From the NCBI GenBank assembly GCA_010094045.1, contig ML986619.1, positions 8,858 through 72,857 on the forward strand: DNA of 64,000 nucleotides. The letters are read 5' to 3'. Below the pieces are notes generated by a model that saw nothing but the letters and a program-made list of their open reading frames with translations, had not been told where the DNA came from and made no database searches. Positions 58,732-64,000 of this stretch are shown here, piece by piece (the first letter of the stretch is position 1; each line of letters begins with the position of its first letter). A program made the position numbers and the translations under genes. This stretch comes from Lojkania enalia. Taxonomy: Eukaryota > Ascomycota > Dothideomycetes > Pleosporales.

Positions 58732-60119
58732 TTAAGCACCCTCGCGAGACTTGCGATAGCTGGCCTGTGTACAACTCATCGATCAGCTTGGGTGAAGATA
58801 AGCGCGCTAGGAATAATGCATCAGATCGAGTATCAAGCGTAAGCAAAGCAAACGCAGTGCGGATCAGAAATCAGACTGATGGCGACGCACCTCCTGTTCA
58901 ACCTGCAATTGATCAACCACAGGAGCCAACTCCGACAGGATCTCGTATGCCTTCTTATGGTATTCGAGCTGTGCGGCGATGAGGTCCGCGAGGTTGCGGA
59001 GGGGTTCGGGGGTGTCGAGGACCTTTAGGACAGACATTAGCACGGGTTTGGGGTTGCACATAGGGCGTTCCACTCACGTTCTTCATAACACCAACGGCCT
59101 CCTCGGTCTGCCCAACGAATTCGTCTTCAGCCTGTTCGATTTTTGCGCGGGCTTCCTCGCTAAGTTCTTCCTCCGAGCCATCCTTGCGGCCAGCCGGCTG
59201 ACCTGGAAGATGGAATGCTACACCCTTCGCGCTGGCTTTGGTAGCATCAAGATTCAACCGGGAGTTCTCGACAGCCTTGCGAGCATTTGTCGCAAACTTG
59301 ATGTTGGTATTCAGGGTCGTACTCCATCCAGCCAAAAATCTGCTCTGGATCTGAGCGTCTTGCGCCAGCCTAGCCTCCCCGACCTTTTCGCTAGCAACAG
59401 CAAACTTCTCGAGCGCAGTCGCCAGAGGGTCCTCGCCAGCACCGGCGTGCTCGCCAGACAGAACGTGGGAACTATTCAGAGCAGCGCGGGCAATGGCATG
59501 GCTGAAAGTTTTTGGTTGGGGCTTTGCGGAAGGTGGAGCTGTGAGGGCCGCCTGGGCTTCAGCTGGGGAGGTTGCTGCAGAGAGCAGCTGAACCTTCTCG
59601 CCAACAGTCCGACCAAGGTCGTTGAAGGATTCGCGGATGTTGGTGGGGTAGTCGTAAGCCTCGTTCGAGTATTGAGAACTGTTTAAAAGCGGAGCGTCAG
59701 ACGTAAGTTGCTGCCAGGTAAGGGGCTGCGGAGGAGTCGTACGTGACCTGAAGCATCGTATTATGGACCTTCTTCAAGGCGTCCACGCGCTTCTCGAGCT
59801 CGATATAGTCCGGTGGAAGTTGCGTCTATCGCAGTCAGTATCAATGTCGTGCATAGTCCATGTATTAGTGTAGCCGTTTGGAGGCGACTCGGCGGGAACA
59901 CAAGAGCTTGGAGGTATGCGCACCTTGTCATCGGCCTGACCAAGTTGTTCCTTGACATACTGCTGAGTCCTAGCAGCAAAAGGCGTGAAGGAGGCACTGT
60001 AGAGGCCATGTCAGCATGCCTAGGTCAGTGCAATCCCCTTACGAAAGCTCAATCAATAGGGATGAAGCCGTGGGGTAGACATACGAAAGGTTCTTGCCAA
60101 AAGCCTGAAACTTGTCCAT
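58732..60119 (-). CDS. BAR-domain protein (Gvp36-like), six exons
   Basis: Exons are 60,085-60,119, 59,924-59,996, 59,743-59,825, 59,078-59,678, 58,891-59,022 and 58,732-58,764. All phases fit (957 nt, 318 residues). The whole protein is helical: it begins with an amphipathic segment (MDKFQAFGKNLSASFTPFAA). LEKRVDALKKV follows, then long helices including LATALEKFAVASEKVGEARL, IEQAEDEFVGQTEEAVGVMK and LADLIAAQLEYHKKAYEILS. This is the layout of fungal BAR proteins related to yeast Gvp36, which bind curved membranes and act in Golgi, vacuole and endocytic traffic. An Ala/Pro-rich insert (~85-105) and an acidic loop (SEEELSEE) are typical. The last exon has only 33 nt. The gene looks intact, with no SH3 domain. 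Confidence 0.93.
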
Positions 60120-61859
60120 CTTGTTAGACTCGAAAGGACGAAGGGTAGATTGTGCGTATGTACTCTCTTGGCGACTGTGAAGTTGTGATGGAGTTGTACC
60201 GCTGGAGCTTGCATGTGGTCAGGCCTGCCGTTGGACCTCGTTGATTGCGACAGCGCACGAGCCACTGCTGTGCCACGACTAGACCATTTTGAGCCTGCGG
60301 CGCCACTACTTGTACCACACAATGGTCGTGATAGGTAGGGAAGTTGTCTCTCACAGCCAAGAAGCCCTCTCACACCTCCCCCATGAATACACTTGAAAAG
60401 GTCTCTCCTTACTAATGGCGGTCCCCATCCCAAGCATCGTCATGAGTGGGGCCTATAGGCACAAAACATCAAGACCACCCACCCCTTGATCCTCGAGCAA
60501 GGTATCAAGAGTCTGGAAGAACTTAGCATGCTTCCAAGACACCCACCGCATGTTTCAGGTACCGTGGCTTGTTTGAACCACTAGTCGACACCTAAGCGTC
60601 AAACATGATATTGCAAGCCAGGCACCATATATCACATGGACGCGTCCACAAACACGACAAATGTAGCACACTCTAATTAGATTGGGAAATCGACCGAAGC
60701 CTTTTACAGCCGCCGTCCCAACTATGTGAATTGACGTCTAGTGAATGAATCATGCCTACGCCCTCCAATTATCATAGTATACAAAACCAAGTCGACGAGC
60801 CACGGCACGCTCAGCCATGCGTTTTATGTTGAGACACATTCTTAGTCGAGAATTAAGCCTTAACAGCCTCCAACAATAGCCGAGACATCTTTATCAACTT
60901 TCTTTCCTTCCTGGCTAGCTCTTGTGTCTACTCAGGTCTTATCTGATACTCTTCCAATTTCAAGTTAATGAAATTGACAATCGATTTTTATGATAACAAG
61001 GTGTTAACTTTACGCCCTGAAGCATGCAAAAAGCCATAATGTAGCAAATACAAGGTTGGGCGAACGAAGAAGGTATGAATACAAGCTCGGGAACGTAAAG
61101 AATGACTGGGTGTTAATTTAATTAGGGAATCAGTGAATACTAGCGCTGTAGTGAATGCTAGCGCCAGTGCTAGGAGTATGTAAAGACTTAAGGCATGTAT
61201 CTATACAAGTCAAGCGCAACCAATACAATCTTCCAACCCTTTGACTACATTCAAGTGTGCCCTGTGCAACCCACATCGACGTGTAGAACTACCAGATACC
61301 AATGCTGGATTCGACAACGAACTGGAACAAAAGAAACGTTGCGCAAAATGCCGACCGCCATACACCTTGTCTTCTGGGGTATCTCAGCATATCCGTACCT
61401 TGCCACCCGACCAGCCCTCCCTATCTAACCTATTTCTTTGCTCCGATAATCTATGTACCCCCCTTGCAGCCTTATCTGCATTGTGTTCCATGGTGATAGG
61501 GTGGTAAAGTGACGGATGTAGACCCCGCAAGGACGTCGAAACTAGGTTGCAGGGGAAGAAAATTGTTTGGTAGAACATGTCCCATCAAGTGGGGTTGTCT
61601 CGCTTGGATTTTCCTAATATGTGAAATTAGCTGCAGGAATTGTGTCGTGTATCACGAACATGTCTCTTTCGTGTTATCTCCACATGCAGGACGCAAGCCA
61701 TGCTTAAAACATCGATCGACGTATCACCCGAACGCCGTTCGGCTTCATCTGAGACGCCGTCTTGTACCACAGGGCTGAAAAATAGAACGTTTCAGACGCA
61801 TCTGCTGAGCTGCCTTCACCCGCCATCCGGGGTTGTGTCATCCAGTCAACGCAAAGCTC
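60120..61859. other. Intergenic between BAR gene and transcription factor
   Basis: About 1.7 kb. The left part is the BAR-gene promoter and leader. The right part is the 3' side of the transcription-factor gene. Open frames at 61,195-61,960 show no domain and overlap in several frames, so I treat them as accidental. No RNA gene is recognised. Confidence 0.45.
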
Positions 61860-64000
61860 TCATTGTCCAGAGAAATGACTGGAACCATAAGCCTCGGCGC
61901 CGGGATATTTGCTTTGTTCGTAGCTCCAATCATATTCCGGAGACCCGCCTGTGTAAATGAGTGTCTCATCCAGAGTCATTGGTACTCCAGCATTTCCTAA
62001 AACACCCTGGATGGGTGTGTGGCCAGAATTATCTGATGGTGGGGAGTCGGTAATGGTGAGTGTGCTAAAGATGCCCCTCATTTCTCGTAGGTCCTCAGAC
62101 GTCTGGTCTTTCGGTGCCATTGTTCGTTCCTGTATAAAATCTTTGATCGAGCGGATAATGGGCGGACATTGCTCATCGTCTGGTAGCCACCAATCCGAAT
62201 GTTCGAGGCCCCAATTATCCAACATGCGGTTACGGAGAGTGTTTGAATAGATATAGCTAGATAATTAGGTCAGTGGCAGTCACCATCAGATGCAGCGGAA
62301 AGAAATTTTGAGCATGGCGCAAAAATGCGAGCAGCGTAGGTAATTACTATTGGAATCCAGCAATGAAATATATGGGGAAAATCATACCCTGCGGATTCGA
62401 CTTTTGCAAAGGACCTGCGACACCACTGTACAGTCTTTGGATCCTTGGGAAGGAACAGACTTGCAATGGCCATACTTGCCTGAGCCTCGATGATAGCTCC
62501 TGGCGGGGCCTTTGGATAGAGACAGACCGCCTCAAAAATTTGAGCAGCGCGGTAAGCCTTCCGTGTCATCTCCGGTTCCGGAGGTTTTCCCAAAAATAGG
62601 GACATCTGAATATTGAACATGAAAATAATGCCCCAGAAGTCGAGGAATAGATAGTTCGTGGTCCATTGATCTCCGCCGAATATGACGTTTGGCGCATAAG
62701 GGTTGACAATGTCATCAGGGTCTGGTCGTCCAGTCAAGTCCGTGACATAGCCGCTAGGATCGAGGAGCACAGGGTCAATGCGCTTCTCTAGACTGCCGAG
62801 TTGCTCCGCTACTATGGGTAACTGCGTCATGAACTGTTCGTCGGTGAGTAAGCCCTTTGCCTTTTTGGCAAAGAGATCGCTGGAAGCTTTCGCTACCATA
62901 CGTGAATACGCGAAATGCTCTTCATACTTGAGGTTAATATCTTCGGGATGTTCCTCGGCTTGTTGTTTGTACCATTCATGTATGGTGACATACCATGCAC
63001 GACCGAGAACTGCTTCACCACCCGACTGGAAGCCGACAAAGAGGTCAAAGCGAACATACCACAGAAGGACCTTCCGCAGAAGCTCATTCTTTGTGATAGT
63101 CTGAGGAGTGTATAGTCGTGTTAAGATCTCGTAAGCGGCTTTTTGGTGGCTCATGAGATTTACCCAATCGCCGAGGAGCTCCTGCAAAGCCTTCATCAGC
63201 TGGATGTAGATTCGGTGAAACCAAAGAACCTACTTCAATACTAGCAAGCTGTAAAATAGTGAGAAAGGTAGCGAGGCTTTGCTTTGTGCTTTTCTCAATA
63301 GAATTCCGGAGACGCGAGACGGATTCATTGTAGTATCGAAGGAACGTGGACATGCGACCGCTTGGTTGCGATAGTGTATGGAAATAGGCTGCGTAGCCCG
63401 CAACGGCGTAGCGCAGGGGTTCATGCTTGATAGCCATATCCAAGAACGCTCTCTTTAGGAAGTTGTTGCTGTCGCGCTTAAGAGTGTAGTGATGGTGGGA
63501 AATATGATCGCGGAAATAGTTGAGGTAAAACTTGATGTCTTGAGGCAGATTAGGGCCCGATGCCTTGGAAGATGTGGCTGACTTGGCGGCTTGATTGCTT
63601 GTAGACCTGGAAAGTGGTGGGTGCCGGACTGGATTTGCAACAATTGACGATGCTTCTGTCGACGGTGACGGACTTCGGTCCAGGGTTAAGGATGGCGTGT
63701 CAGAGGGTTCCCGATTGAAAGAATGCGTCTTCAGCAAGGTTGGGTCGGACTCCAGCTCTTCGTCTTCATCGGGAATTGCGGAAAGAGGCTCCTTTCCCTC
63801 TTCTTCTTGGTCTTCTGGCGACGACGCGGTGTCCCCAGTTGGTTTCTGGCCAGGTTTAGCTGCGCTCCGGCTAGACTTTGAGTTCGACTGTGGCTCCGGA
63901 TAGATACATTCGCGATTACCTTTGCGGCACCCTACAGTAGCACGACAGTGAGCCCATCTTCAATCAAAGTAGGTTCGCAGTGATACTCACTTTCGCAAAT
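61860..64000 (-). CDS. Zn2Cys6 transcription factor, 5' end outside window
   Basis: Four exons are visible: 63,991 to beyond 64,000, 63,234-63,931, 62,388-63,181 and 61,860-62,256. Introns are 59, 52 and 131 nt and phases fit. The first splice joins CE to RCRKGNRECIYP, the end of a Zn2Cys6 binuclear cluster (CxxC then C after six residues), so DNA binding is expected. A Ser/Pro-rich, acidic linker follows (QEEEGKEPLSA; SPSPSTEAS). Then comes a helical fungal-specific regulatory domain containing LGDWVNLMSHQKAA and WYVRFDLFVGFQSGGEAVLG, like the Fungal_trans_2 family. The protein ends with DNWGLEHSDWWLPDDEQ and a ~100-residue acidic tail. Targets cannot be read. The N-terminal zinc ligands lie beyond the right edge. 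The 52-nt intron has two alternative upstream acceptors in the same phase, which would add up to six residues. Confidence 0.9.

Noticed and set aside
58979..59686. 235-residue plus-strand open frame
   Set aside because: It is the antisense shadow of BAR-gene exons 4 and 5.

Overview
This window comes from the nuclear genome of a filamentous ascomycete (Pezizomycotina). The evidence is short introns (mostly 44-77 nt) with GTRNGY-type donors and CTAAC/CTGAT-like branch sites, gene families typical of moulds, and long TA-saturated blocks in which transposon reading frames are broken by C-to-T type decay, the signature expected of repeat-induced point mutation (RIP). The sharp alternation of AT-rich and GC-balanced DNA resembles isochore-structured genomes such as that of Leptosphaeria maculans. 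The species cannot be fixed from the sequence alone.

Layout. (1) 1-~17,000: a dead, nested transposon block. A Ty3/gypsy chromovirus (family A, ~393-11,338) carries a second, complete gypsy element (family G, 5,108-10,611) with a 5-bp target duplication. Several Fot1/Tan1-like (pogo) DNA transposons follow. (2) ~17,000-33,930: a normally composed island with a secreted cysteine-rich protein (17,764-18,330), a four-exon secreted ricin-B-like protein (20,034-20,704), a secreted GH2 beta-galactosidase-like enzyme (22,171-24,885), a GT8 membrane glycosyltransferase (28,022-29,348) and a nine-exon GMC oxidoreductase pseudogene (30,569-32,996). Two related solo LTRs lie here in opposite orientation, one inside a GMC intron. 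(3) ~33,930-49,165: a second AT-rich block with another Fot1-like element, family A and family G copies, a minus-strand Ty1/copia element and a third gypsy family (D) present as two oppositely oriented pieces. (4) 49,166-49,175: ten Ns followed by a 24-nt A run. (5) 49,200-64,000: gene-rich DNA with housekeeping genes, all on the minus strand: FKBP12-type prolyl isomerase, histidinol-phosphatase, gamma-glutamylcyclotransferase-like protein, a BAR-domain protein and a Zn2Cys6 transcription factor whose 5' end leaves the window.

The island genes encode mostly secreted or secretory-pathway proteins (putative effector, lectin-like protein, glycosidase, Golgi-type glycosyltransferase, secreted flavoenzyme). 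That fits an accessory, niche-related compartment between repeat blocks, but no operon-like or cluster logic (backbone enzyme, dedicated regulator) is visible. The right-hand genes are ordinary core metabolism and cell biology. I found no clearly new molecular system. The most informative signals are the fully resolvable nested insertions, the intron-hosted solo LTR, and genes that only appear after splicing by eye.
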